Assembly: GCA_030549495.1 (NCBI GenBank)
Contig: JAUIRK010001026.1
Coordinates: 507,501 to 571,500, forward strand
Reading direction: 5' to 3'
Source: Nectonema munidae
Taxonomy: Eukaryota; Nematomorpha; Nectonematoida; Nectonematidae
Length of the DNA: 64,000 nucleotides
Part shown: positions 24,460 to 35,139 of the stretch, piece after piece
Numbering within the stretch: position 1 is the first letter of the stretch
Layout: each line of letters starts with the position of its first letter
Position numbers and translations under genes: made by a program
Notes under the pieces: model-generated
The model's database searches: none
The model's input: the letters and a program-made list of their open reading frames with translations, nothing else
Told to the model about the DNA's origin: nothing

Positions 24460-24715
24460 GACGAACTTAAAATGAAAAAGGACGAACTTAAAATAAAAAA
24501 GGACGAATTTAAAATGAAAAAAGACGAACTTAAAATGAAAAGGGACTAACTTAAAATGAAAAAAGACCAACTTAAAATGAAAAAGGACGAACTTAAACTT
24601 AAAAAAGACGAACTTATAATAAAAAAGGACTAACTTAAACTTAAAAACGACGAACTTAAAATGAAAAAGGACGAACTTAAACTTAAAAAGGACGAACTTA
24701 AAATGAAAATGCTAT
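24460..24715. repeat. Minisatellite of about 20-21 bp units
   Basis: About 12 imperfect units of GACGAACTTAAAATGAAAAA with variants (GACTAACTTAAA, GACCAACTTAAA). It lacks the spacer diversity of a CRISPR array and is not coding: frames are interrupted and the unit length varies. Confidence 0.9.
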
Positions 24716-26289
24716 ATATAAAAATCTATTGAAAAATATCTCTAAAACTCAACATAAATATCCAAAAATAAATTAGCCTCCTTATCTTGTTGTTTCAGTT
24801 CGGGTAGGAAGGGGGAGGGGTGTTCTTCAGTTTTTTCAATAGTTAGGTTCGAGCCCTGAAATGAAAAAGATTTGGGTCGATATGAAAAAATCCTTCGTTG
24901 ATTGAAATCCTTTTTTGAATTGCTATCTACGGGTCTGTTGAAGTTAATTGTAATTATTTTAATGGTCTTCCATAAAAAACAAAGTTTATGTCAAAATGTA
25001 GTCATTTTATGCTTAGTTTTCTTTTTATTGCCGTGGATTCAAACATAAATCAATTCTAGAAAAATTTTGGAAATCAAATACATAATTAATTAAAAAACTT
25101 GATGTGTTTATAATAAATTTACAAAAAAAATTGGATAATATAAAAGTAATAAGTGTCACAATTAACTACGATTGAAACATAAAAAACTTTTTAGGGCTTC
25201 TCACTTTAGAGAAAGATTGAATCTAAAAAACGAGTTGCAGAAATCATCATAATATTTGAGTTCTACGAAAAGAATTAGATCAAGAAAATTTTTGTAGTTT
25301 TTGAAGGGCAGGGATCCTGTTTGATTTTAACAGACTATTATTCTAAAGAAAAATGTACCCCCTAAAAGTTGTATTTAACAGTTTGTATTTAAGAGTAAAT
25401 TTTAAATACAAAATTTTATAATCTAACTGACCAAATTAAACCAACAAATTAATATCATGGAAAATTTATGTCAGTAAACATCAAATATATCATATATTTT
25501 TAGAAATTGTATAACACATCTACTAAATATTTCAAATTTATTGCTATTTTTACTCACAAGACAGAATATTCAAAAAAAATTTATTTAAATTTATCAAGAT
25601 TATGTTTATTTTTACTGATTTTACAATTAAAAACTTTAATTTTTTAAAGGTAAAACTTATCAATTTGAATAACATAACATTACATAATTTTATTGGCGAA
25701 AGTATATAGGCTAAGCCTATAAAATATCGCATCTACATAAAGAGAAAATATATATAGTTAAATTTACTGATTTTAAAACTAAAAAAAAAGAAAAAAGACA
25801 CTTTTATATTCATGTTTTTGTAAAAATTTGTTGACATTTAGGCAGAATGCAAATTTGAATTCACAGAGAAAAAATTTGTAAAGCATTAATCTGGTAAATT
25901 GGCTAGTCTTTAAGATGCATTAGTAAAATTAAATTAGCTAGAAAATTTTACTATTTTAATTATAGTAAAAATGAGAAATGTGTTAGTATAATTAGAGACG
26001 CAAACACCTTAAAATCTTTCCTCTATTAATTGTAATCTTTTTACATTATGTTTTTAACTTGGAATATTTTGGAATTTAAAGTTACATTTTTACTATATAC
26101 ATATATTTTTACTTCTCCCTAACAGTTTTATAAATAAGTATGTGAGTTGAAAGATTTTGTGATAAATAAAGTAAATTTTGGGTTGAACATTATTGTTATA
26201 AATGACAAAAATGATGATAGCTTTTTTACTTCTCAAATAATTTTTTGAAGGTGTATGTCAAAGTGTTTTTTTATTTTGATTAGAACATA
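24716..26289. other. AT-rich sequence, no gene seen
   Basis: No supported exon, RNA gene or mobile element. Confidence 0.45.
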
Positions 26290-26297
26290 AAACTAAG

Positions 26298-26579
26298 GGT
26301 ACTTATGGGTTATCTCTCCCCCCCCCCCCCCCACTCTAAAAAATTTTTTAAAAAATTTTATTTGAATTTAAATGAGTAAAAATATAATAAATTACTTGTT
26401 TAAACAGGAGTCTAATACATATTTATTACATACAATACATATTTTATGCATACAATATATATTTAATTATATATTTAAAATTATTAATTAATTAGTATTT
26501 TAAAATTATTAAGTTAGAAAAAAAATTTTTTAAAAAATATTTTAGAGTGGGGGGGGGGGGGGAATAACCCATGAGTACC
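26298..26579. mobile_element. Foldback MITE with internal poly-C/poly-G blocks
   Basis: Terminal inverted repeats GGTACTTATGGGTTAT and ATAACCCATGAGTACC extend inward through a C run (26318-26332) matched by a G run (26549-26562), then CACTCTAAAAAATTTTTT and its inverse. The element is flanked by AAACTAAG on both sides (26290-26297 and 26580-26587), a perfect 8-bp target duplication, as for hAT-type insertion. No coding capacity. The element has a short AT core, so it can form a near-complete hairpin. Confidence 0.93.
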
Positions 26580-26587
26580 AAACTAAG

Positions 26588-28904
26588 TTTTAACTAACTT
26601 TATTTAGTCGATTTAAATAATTGATTAGTGAACTTAATGGATCAGATAGTTTACTAGTTTTAAGTTACTAAATGGAACTAATTAACTACTGGGCCTTTTG
26701 AATGACAGGCTTCCAAAATATTTAATTTGCTACATTGACTCAAGGTTATTCAAAAGGACAAAAGCTAGGATAACTTTTATTCAAAAAGGGTCATTGGTTG
26801 CTATATTCTTGAAAAACTCTCAGTAAATTGATTTGATTCAATGATTCCTTCTTTAAAAATCTCAAAGTTTAAAACAGCGTTGTTAACTGTTTGATAACGA
26901 GAATCTTCCACCTTACAAATATAAAAACTTCTGTGTTTTTAAATGCACAAATCTTATGTTTACATTCTGATTTATTATGGTCGTAAGCTGGTTAAGGTAC
27001 TTCTAAGAGAAGGATTGTAATAATAATACACCAAAATGATTTTAATTAATTGATTATTTAATTATTATTACTTTCTTTTCTGTTTACTTTTATAGATACA
27101 ATCGCTTTCATTTTATCTACTGTCTGTAATAATTCGAAGAATTAAAGTATGAAATTTTTAAATTGTTTAGAAAAATAATATTCTTAATACCATTAAAATG
27201 ACTTTTTTACAAACTTTTAAAGATTTAAATGATTTTCCTCAGATATTATTTCATTTTGGTCATTTATGTCTTTTTTTGAATTGCAGTGTATGTGAATAAA
27301 ACTTAATCCCGTTTAAAACCAATGTTCGCAAAAAAACGATCTTCTAATTTCGTTTGATTTTCTTGGTCCTAAACTGCTAAAATCAAGGAATCGTTTGCGT
27401 CGATTAAAACTGAAAATGAGGTGAAATATGTTAACCATAGTTGTTAAAAATTCTTTATCTTTCTATGACAATTTCTGTGATATAACTCGCCCAATATTAC
27501 AAAGAATAATTTTTGTCAATTCATCAGTTTTTACTTTCTTTGCACTTTTCCTTCAAAAGCTAAAATCACTAGTTATTTAACATTACAAGCTATGAAAAGT
27601 GAGTGCTTCCACATTTTCCAAATAAATAATAATAATTGAAAAATTCTACATTGGTATAGTTATAAAAGTTTGATCTGGCAACAATTTTTCTACCATGACT
27701 GAATCAATACAACGAACTATTTATATCAACTAACTAATTTTCTTATAACTAACTTTAAACTTGCTATAATAAGTATGAATTCCGTAATTATTCCTCATGT
27801 TCATATGCGACATTTCTCACATCATAAAATTCTTTGCCTGTAAATCAACGATATGCATCTTTATTTAAGTTAATTCTTTTTAATTTATTTTTTTTATTTT
27901 TTTTATGTATTTTTTTAACTTTTAAAACTCGTCTCCTAAAATATATGTTATTATTAACTTGGAAAATGTGCGTGAAGTTAGTTTATTTTTATATGTGGCA
28001 TCAACGTATAAGCATTTTTAACAAGGTTTTCTTTTTAACTCTTCATGGACACCCTCAATTTTTGGTGGACCCTGAGAAACCCCGATTTAGATGATGATGG
28101 CAATACAATCATGTTTTACCAAATGTCGGTTCTTCTTACGTCTTTGCAACTTACATGAGGAAAAAGTGTAATTAAACCATCAAATTAGTAATATGATTAT
28201 TTGCATATATTATAACTATATAGTAAAGACTCCTGTCCAAAAATCCATCAATGAATTAGTAAGATTTAACAGCTTGAAAGTCCTAACCTACTGGACAAAT
28301 TAGTAAGAAGTTAGGCCTAATTATAATTATAGTTTTGACTTGCAAAATAAAAGTAAATATTTCTAAAAGTACTTGAATGAAAGAAACTAGAGGTAAGATA
28401 ACTAAAAAATTCTTATAGCCTTAACTGTCCCTAAAATTACTACAGTTCAGTTAATTTCTCTAATTTTAATCTGATAAAGAGTTTAGTAAAGTTGATAGAA
28501 ATCAAATTTCAAAATGAAACTAAACAAATTGAAAAAAATCATTTGAAAAGTCATGAAATACACTTATAATTATATGAACAATATGCATAATACTTTCTTA
28601 ACCTTTTGTTGTAAGGATATCATCTCTAAGCAACACCATGGGAAAGTGAAAAATATATCATTTAAAAATCGTTATCTTTTATTTAACGCCATCTAGATTT
28701 CTCTTTGTATACCTAAAAATGATAACTTACCTGTATTCGGTGAGTGCATAATGTGTTTCGTGTGTTCATAATGAAGATTCGTAGCCGTAATTAAAAAAAT
28801 TATTAAAATTATCGTTTACTAATCTAAAAAACAACATTACTAAACTAATTACTAAGTGATATTCATTTTTTCTCTGTACTATTCGGAATTTTTTGGCAGC
28901 AAAG
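26588..28904. other. AT-rich sequence, no gene seen
   Basis: The longest frame (27834-28094) is a low-complexity Phe/Leu-rich translation of T-rich DNA. No splice-supported exon. Confidence 0.4.
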
Positions 28905-29530
28905 GAGTCAACGATATATTTAAAAAGAATAAATATTTTTTGATTTGAACATTTTTCGGTTTACAGAATTTTGTTTTGATTATTTGGCAAATATATTATT
29001 TAAAATCATGCAAATTGCAAAATATAGGTAATAACTTTTGTAACATCGTATATGAGGTAGCAAAATATGGACAGAAAGTTTCATATTTATTGATTTTTTA
29101 AAGAATATTTTTCGATTCTTTGATTACAGAATTTTATTTTGATTATTTGATAAATATATATTGTTAAAAAATTGCAAAAATATAGGTAATAACTTATGTA
29201 ATATCGTCTCCCCGAAAGAGGTATATCAAATCTTCTAGCAAAATATGAACTGATAGGTTGGAGATGAACCATTTAAGTATACAGGTTGGAGATGAACCAT
29301 CGTAGTATAAATCTTATACTAAGATTATTTACGAAGAGTATATAGGTAATAACTTATGTAGCATCGTCTCCCCGAATGAGGCATATCAAATCTTACATCT
29401 AGCAAAATGTGAACAGAAAGATGAATACATTGTCTCCCTAGTCATTTGTACATGGAATAGAAAACATCGTAGTATACAGGTTGGAGATGAATCATCGTAA
29501 TATACGGGTTGGAGATAACACGCAAGTTGT
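28905..29530. repeat. Irregular repeat block upstream of nanos
   Basis: Three partial units share GATTATTTGxxAAATATAT, AAATATAGGTAATAACTT, CATCGTCTCCCCGAA and AAATCTT.CATCTAGC. A shorter motif, ACAGGTTGGAGATGAACCATC, recurs at about 29250, 29281, 29478 and 29505. A related copy lies at 37810-38005. The block ends about 60 bp before the nanos start codon, so it probably lies in or next to the promoter or 5' UTR. Confidence 0.7.
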
Positions 29531-29588
29531 CAAATATCAACTTTTAAAATTAAATATTTAGAAGGTACTCACCACAATTCAAAAGATC

Positions 29589-30085
29589 ATGTTTTCATAC
29601 AATAATATTGACAATTTGCCAACGCATTTTTCTCTATTTTCTCAAAATGAAACTCCTTCTTTCACTATGTCCAACTTTTACCATGCTACGCCGCCAAAAG
29701 ACACACCAAACAACCAAGAATCCCTTGCAAATTTGGAGTCGCGGAGTCTTGAAAGCGTCTCCATGAATGGGACTTGTTTCTGGAAGAGCGTTATTCCTGA
29801 AAACGATAACACAATTTCTCTCCTTACCACGAACGGTAAAGCGATCAGCCATGCTAATGCAGTCAATCTCTCTCAAAAGTACAGGGAGAGTCTTGAAGCA
29901 GCCTATACGCCTTTAATGTCATTCTCCGAGCTACAATCGAAACGGATCATTAAAAATAGAAAGCCTGGAGGCGTGAATAAGCCGATTTGTGCTTTTTGCA
30001 AGAATAAGGGCGAGACCGAAGAATTATATACTTCTCACAAACTCAAGGATATTTTTGGAAATGTAACCTGTCCAGTGTTGCAGAA
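29589..30085 (+). CDS. nanos: Nanos, coding exon 1 (first CCHC zinc finger)
   Basis: Nanos is a cytoplasmic RNA-binding translational repressor. With Pumilio it silences mRNAs and recruits deadenylases, and it is needed for germ cells in animals. This exon encodes residues 1-165 and two bases of codon 166. The N-terminal 130 residues are Ser/Asn-rich and unconserved, as usual for the family. The first zinc finger uses C134, C137, H150 and C161 (CAFCKNKGETEELYTSHKLK, then CPVLQ), spacing CX2CX12HX10C. The exon ends CAG AA at a strong donor GTAAGA, and ignoring the splice would put a stop one codon later. ATG 29589 is the first in frame; an alternative is the Met at codon 27. Joined to 31291-31471 the product is 225 aa. 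Neighbours are repeats. No truncation or missing ligand was seen. Confidence 0.95.
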
Positions 30086-30861
30086 GTAAGAAATCTTTGT
30101 CTTCACTTCTTTTTGTAACAAGTACACCACGTTCCGTCAAAAACCAAAACAAAAATTGCGCCAGGTGTCATTTACTGATTACAACCTTAACCCCTTTGAG
30201 GAATAGCGTGATAATGGTATCCCAAGAAATAAAGCTTTTAATATATAAAATTTTATTGAAAAAAAAAGTAGATGATAAGTCTTTCAAAGGGTTAAACATA
30301 TAAGGAGAGGATTCAAAAATCAATACTCAGTTTTATATATTGAATCTAAATATGTAGGTTATTTTAGTTAAGTGATATGTTCAAATTTTTTTTCTGCTTT
30401 AACTTTGTATTATATCTGAATACCAGAAAGTAAAAAGGATGTACATTTTTTCTATTTATTTTTAAAACTTAGATGTTTGAATGTTTTTTGATTAATTTAA
30501 AAATCAGTAAAAATTTTCTAAATTCAATAAAGCTTGAAATAATGAACTGTTCAGTTTTTACATTATAGGAAATAAATCTTATTCATCAATAATCCTATTT
30601 ATATAATAAGCTCCACATTTTTTATATTAGCTCACCAGGAGATATATATATATATTATATGTATTATGAAAAGTCAGGAACAAATTCCTTACCGAATTAA
30701 TTTAAACAAACACAGCATGAAAATATATTACGAATTTTAGTTCTGAAAATAGAGATAGTTACTGCTATTCAGGGCTAGATTTTCGCAAACTCCTCTTTTT
30801 GACATTAAAATATAGGTCTATGAAAAGTTCGTATTCTTCTATATCCCATGGAATTCCGTTA

Positions 30862-30991
30862 TTAACCCGTTATCGACCAGAATATAATCAAACGATATCT
30901 AATGTAAAGCAGAAGATTTGTATTAAAAAGTATTTATAAAAGCAGACGATTAATATTTTTGTAAAGTCGACTGTGGTCGATAACCGGTTAA
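30862..30991. mobile_element. piggyBac-type MITE in nanos intron (subfamily 2)
   Basis: TTAA flanks both ends. Termini are CCCGTTATCGACCAG and CTGTGGTCGATAACCGG, roughly inverted, with internal GCAGACGA-like motifs. TTAA targets with CCC..GGG ends are the hallmark of piggyBac. About 122 bp, non-coding. Related copy at 48498. Confidence 0.85.
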
Positions 30992-31079
30992 GCGTCCGTT
31001 AAAACTTGGACAAACTCGAATTCCATTAAGTTGCAGTGTTTTGTATCACAAGTCAAAAATGGTCGTCAAATTGTGCCGA

Positions 31080-31217
31080 TTAACCCATTAAGTCCCAATG
31101 TTCCCATTTTGGAACATAAGTAATTTCATCTTCGTCTGCTTCTTTCAATGACTTTGAATATAAATCGTCTGCGTTTTTTTAATTATCGTCTGATTTCTAT
31201 GGTACTTAATGGGTTAA
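31080..31217. mobile_element. piggyBac-type MITE in nanos intron (subfamily 1)
   Basis: TTAA, then CCCATTAAGTCCCAATG, and a right end ACTTAATGGG then TTAA. The interior has the hairpin ATGTTCCCATTTTGGAACAT and three inverted GCAGACGA motifs (TCGTCTGC), shared with the copies at 33036, 45552 and 46257. It is among the more diverged members. The nearby reading frame that starts at 31148 crosses the MITE and is not the true exon. Confidence 0.9.
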
Positions 31218-31290
31218 ACTTTATCCATATGCTCTTGTGCCAATCGTATATATCCTTCCCTTCTTTTAATGGAAATAATTTTCTTCGAAG

Positions 31291-31471
31291 CTACGTCTGT
31301 CCAATCTGTCATAAGAGTGGAGAAAACGCTCATACAATTTCTTACTGTCCAATGCGGAAGAAGATCGACTTGATCAGAATGATGAAAACGAACAATACTT
31401 CCAATGATCATCATAAAAAGAGTGGATTCGTGTTTGCAGCCGAAAATAACAATAACTATCCAAATTTTTAA
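31291..31471 (+). CDS. nanos: Nanos, coding exon 2 (second CCHC zinc finger)
   Basis: Completes codon 166 and encodes residues 167-225. The second zinc finger has C169, C172, H180 and C185 (YVCPICHKSGENAHTISYCP), spacing CX2CX7HX4C, and exactly seven residues separate it from the last ligand of the first finger. This is the invariant Nanos arrangement. A short Asn/His-rich tail ends NNNNYPNF before TAA. The reading frame upstream of 31291 is open back to 31148 but lies across a MITE and lacks homology, so the acceptor at 31290 defines the exon. Confidence 0.95.
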
Positions 31472-32339
31472 ACCAACTGCAACAATCAACATTCCCCCAC
31501 ATCATCAACAAGTATATGTGTATGAAATGAATGAGTATGATTTGCTAACACTTATTATACCATATCACCCTTCTTGTATATATATATATATATATCGGAA
31601 AATGTATATGTGTGTATTTTACTTTAGTATTTTACATTATTTGACTCACACGCTGTAACAGTATTCTTTTTTCTATCCATTTTTTTGTAAAAAATAACAT
31701 TTTTTAATATTATTTTTACACTTTTTAAACTTATCAACTCCAACCATTTTAATTTTTTTCTCTACTTTCAATAATGTCACATACTCAATATTTTCTTACT
31801 TGTTTCAGAACACAGTACCATAAAACACATACACAATTATGTAGGAGATGCTAAGAAAGTCATTTAAATACACAGTATATTTATGAATCCTTTTTCCACA
31901 TATGAATTATTGGAAATGTGAGAAGATTTTTTTTTATTTATAATACTTTCAAATACTCATTATAACTCTCATATCTTATATTTTAACTTTTTTGTATTTT
32001 TTATCTCAAAATTTAAAATCTCCTTTTTGAAAGCTTATCTAATTATAGTCAAATTTTTTATGATTCCATTAATTGAACATAATCCAAATACATATTCCCT
32101 TCACATGTTATGTGGGTATATGAAGGTGCTATTTATGCCATATGTTATTCTAAAAAGTGTGAACATTTCATGTTTTTAAGATCCAAGAGAAAATTTTGTA
32201 TAAATATTGATTTTTTTATTCTTTATCTTATTACAAAAATATACTCAATACTGCCATCAATTTTTGTTTACTTTAACCTCTATTTTAAAATTCAATTTTT
32301 GTAATAAATTTTTTTACAAATTTTCCAAATAAAGTATTT
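31472..32339 (+). other. Probable nanos 3' UTR
   Basis: AT-rich, with a TGTATATA at about 31576 that fits the Pumilio element UGUANAUA, though in such DNA it may be chance. AATAAA occurs at 32303-32308 and 32328-32333, giving a 3' UTR of about 850 nt if used. The end is unproven. Confidence 0.5.
32303..32333 (+). terminator. Candidate nanos polyadenylation signals
   Basis: Two AATAAA hexamers, at 32303 and 32328, the first clear ones I found downstream of the stop codon. Confidence 0.4.
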
Positions 32340-33035
32340 AATTATAAGCATTTTAATTTACAATCAAACATTTTTCCATTGTTTGTCAAATTTCACTTTT
32401 CGCTTAAAAAATTTTTTTTCTTTCTTTTTTAAAAATTTTTACTTAGAAGAGAGATTCATAAAAAGAAAACTTATCCTTTGACTGAAAAAGTGGTAGTAAT
32501 TGCTAGAGGGGGCCTAGGATCCCTTTAAAATTTTCAGATCAAAAATAACTTTTATAGAATTTAGAGGATATTTATATCAACATAGAATTATCATAGAAGC
32601 ATCGTAAAATAGAATATATAAAGATTTTGACATTAGCTTTAACATACCAAAAAAATTTAAGTTACGGGCAAGAAGATTTTTAAAGTTAATAATTTTTGCT
32701 TTTTTACTAATTGAAAAGTAAAGCTTTTATTATATACTAACATTATTATATTAGCTAACTTATTAATACTTTACTGATACAATTTTATTTAATCAATCAT
32801 GAAATTTAGTGTCAATGAAACAAAGAGTGATTTATTTTAAATAAGAAATCTTAACATTTTAAAATTTCTCAAAAAACCGGATAGAGAGTAAAAGTATGCA
32901 AGCCAGCATTTCACAACCTTTATGTTGGTCAATTTACTTATTCCACATATCTCATCAATATCAAAGATGAATAGATGATTTTCAAATTAAAAATGTGGGA
33001 AATATTAAATAAGCATTGAAATGATGTATGCTATT
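32340..33035. other. AT-rich sequence, no gene seen
   Basis: No supported feature. Confidence 0.45.
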
Positions 33036-33510
33036 TTAACCCATTTAAGGCCGAGCAAAGCAGACGATATCTAAAAAACGCAGACGATTTATATTCAAAG
33101 TCATAGAAAAAAGCAGACAAAGATGAAATTACTTATGTTCCAAAATAGGTAAATTAAAATTTTTTGTCGTTGCAAATAAGGAAAGAAAATCTAGAATTCA
33201 GAAAAGTCCATTGACTCATCAATTATTATAATATCAAATCAAAAACAGCCAAATTTTTTATAAAAAAAAAGTAATACACTTTTATATCAAATGAAATGCA
33301 CAGTAAATAGTGTTTTATATGCAAGCTAACCTTAATTTATGGCAGGTTAATATTTTATAGTTTAAGTGTATATAATAAGCTTTACGGCCAATGTTCCTAT
33401 TTTGGAACATAAGTAATTTCATCTTCGTCTGCTTTTTTCAATGACTTTGAATATAAATCGTCTGCGTTTTTTTAGATATCGTCTGCTTTGCTTGGCCTTA
33501 AATGGGTTAA
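33036..33510. mobile_element. piggyBac-type element, long form with 125-bp inverted arms
   Basis: TTAACCCATTTAAGGCCGAG at the left and CTTGGCCTTAAATGGGTTAA at the right, with arms of about 125 bp carrying GCAGACGA motifs and the hairpin around CCAAAATAGG. About 215 bp of AT-rich sequence separates the arms. The short forms at 45552 and 46257 equal one arm plus ends, so this is either a longer parent or two short elements in inverted order. Confidence 0.9.
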
Positions 33511-33636
33511 CTTATGTTAAAATTAGAAACGTTAAACTAAATCACTAAAAATAATACAGAAATATTATAATTAGTTATATATAAAAAACTTTTGCACATC
33601 TGATATAATTGAGGTAAAATTGTAGAAATATCTGTC

Positions 33637-33740
33637 TTAATCCTTTCGTGACCAGAAAAATCAGACGATATTTATTAAAAAGCAGACGAAGGTAAAATTG
33701 TTTATGTATCATATATGATACACTGGTCAAAAAAGGGATA
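33637..33740. mobile_element. Degraded piggyBac-type MITE
   Basis: TTAATCCTTTCGTGACCAG, ATCAGACGATATTTATTAAA, AGCAGACGA and the palindromic ATCATATATGAT lead to an end ACTGGTCAAAAAAGGG where the right TTAA has become ATAA. Related to the 30862 and 48498 copies. Confidence 0.65.
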
Positions 33741-33879
33741 AAGTTAGCGCTTATATGGAATACTTTTCCATTTGCCTTTACCACATGCAATAAAAAAGGA
33801 AAAGAAAGAAATTTCAGAATGATATTCTTCAACTTATGCACCAATGACTTTAAATATCACGAGACAATTGGTTAAGTAG

Positions 33880-34440
33880 CAAATTTCGTTTTTTATGAGA
33901 ATCCCAAAAAATCTCGTTTTTGTAATAGTGTTAGATTAGAAAGTATATTCGGATTCCATTTTTTCAAATGTAAATTTGTTTCTAGTGACTCTAAAAAAAT
34001 ATCACCTAAAAATTATTTTAAATTTTGAAATCGTGGCAAATTGTAAAAATTACGATTTTTAAATATGTTTTAGCAGGTTTGATTGATTTCCATACAAAAT
34101 AAACATCATCATCAAATCCAGCACTTTTGAAAATATATATATGTGTGTGTAAAAATTTCATATAAATATTGGATATTGGAAAATTCTCTATTTTTACATT
34201 ATTTTTGACACGCTTGATTCGTTTTCATACAAAATAATTATCGCCATTGAAGTCAGCATAATTGAAAATCGGTTTACCTCATATCTTTTCAAAAAATATT
34301 GGACTTTTTGAAAAGATTCTCCTGTTTGAATTCTTTTTGACAGACGTGATTCATATTGACAAAAAATGTCACCATTGGGTCAGAGCATTATAAATTTGAA
34401 AATGTTACATTTAATCACAAAAGTGCGAAAATTTTATATT
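33880..34440 (-). repeat. Satellite A, about three inverted units
   Basis: Units with GGTTTGATTGATTTCCATAC and AAATCCAGCACTTTTGAAAA (34076-34132), and later diverged versions near 34210-34260 and 34330-34400, are the reverse complement of the satellite at 61955-63085. Non-coding, old copies. Confidence 0.6.
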
Positions 34441-35139
34441 TGCGAAAATCAAGAAGACGTATAGTGTTTTTCTTCTCACTTATAAAAAAGGTGGACATTG
34501 ATTATTATTATTCAGAGTTTTTGTCATCTTAGCGTCCATTTTCTTGAAGTTTGAAACAATAAAATTCAGCCAGTATTAGGTAATATAGCTTTTTCTTCCA
34601 GAACTTATAAGGTTAAAGTTGAGCATTTGTCTGAAAATTTGTTAAGGCTATGAGCAATAATTATCTTGTGAGCAAATGTCCGATCACTGAATTGGGAGAG
34701 AGGAGTGTATTCTAGACGGTATCGCTGTCTGTCTTGGTTCAGCAGGTTTTCTGTAATGACAAAGCTGGGGAAAACCAACTGCTAGAAATTAGAAAAAAAT
34801 TTTTTTTAATTTGCTGTCAATTTTAGTGGAAATGAATTTTTATATGGCGTCAATATAGTACCTTTTGTCATGGGAGAACACATAAAATTCTAACTTATTT
34901 TTAGACGTTTCGTGCCCAGTTTTTTTGTTCATTCATTCTTTTGAAAAGGTGTGTGAATTTCTTTAATGATAAAAAATTAACTGTTAGGCCTAGGGATTAA
35001 TAAAAGCCATTAGCAATAAATACATACACAAATAAATATATAAATGCCATAAGTAGCCTTGGATTCATCATGAAATACTGACTTTTAAAGACATTTCGTT
35101 AGCAAAACGTTTTTACCATTGTTAAATTTAAAATCAATT
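34441..35139. other. No gene seen; possibly 3' part of the hAT fossil
   Basis: Mixed composition without a supported frame. It may include the non-coding end of the hAT element whose coding remains start at about 35170, but no terminal repeat was recognised. Confidence 0.3.

Larger units (their letters stand above)
30086..31290 (+). other. Nanos intron, 1205 bp, between the two zinc fingers
   Basis: Donor AA/GTAAGAAATC and acceptor TTTTCTTCGAAG/CTAC, phase 2, complete an AAC codon. The intron carries two piggyBac-type MITEs (30862-30991 and 31080-31217) in an otherwise AT-rich sequence with a short (TA)n at 30645-30657. The second MITE ends only 73 bp before the acceptor. Confidence 0.92.

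Noticed and set aside
24460-24715. CRISPR-like array
   Set aside because: Units are contiguous and variable with no unique spacers, and the DNA is eukaryotic.
31148-31290. Upstream extension of nanos exon 2 as an independent gene start
   Set aside because: This part crosses a piggyBac MITE, and the zinc-finger homology and acceptor both begin at 31291.
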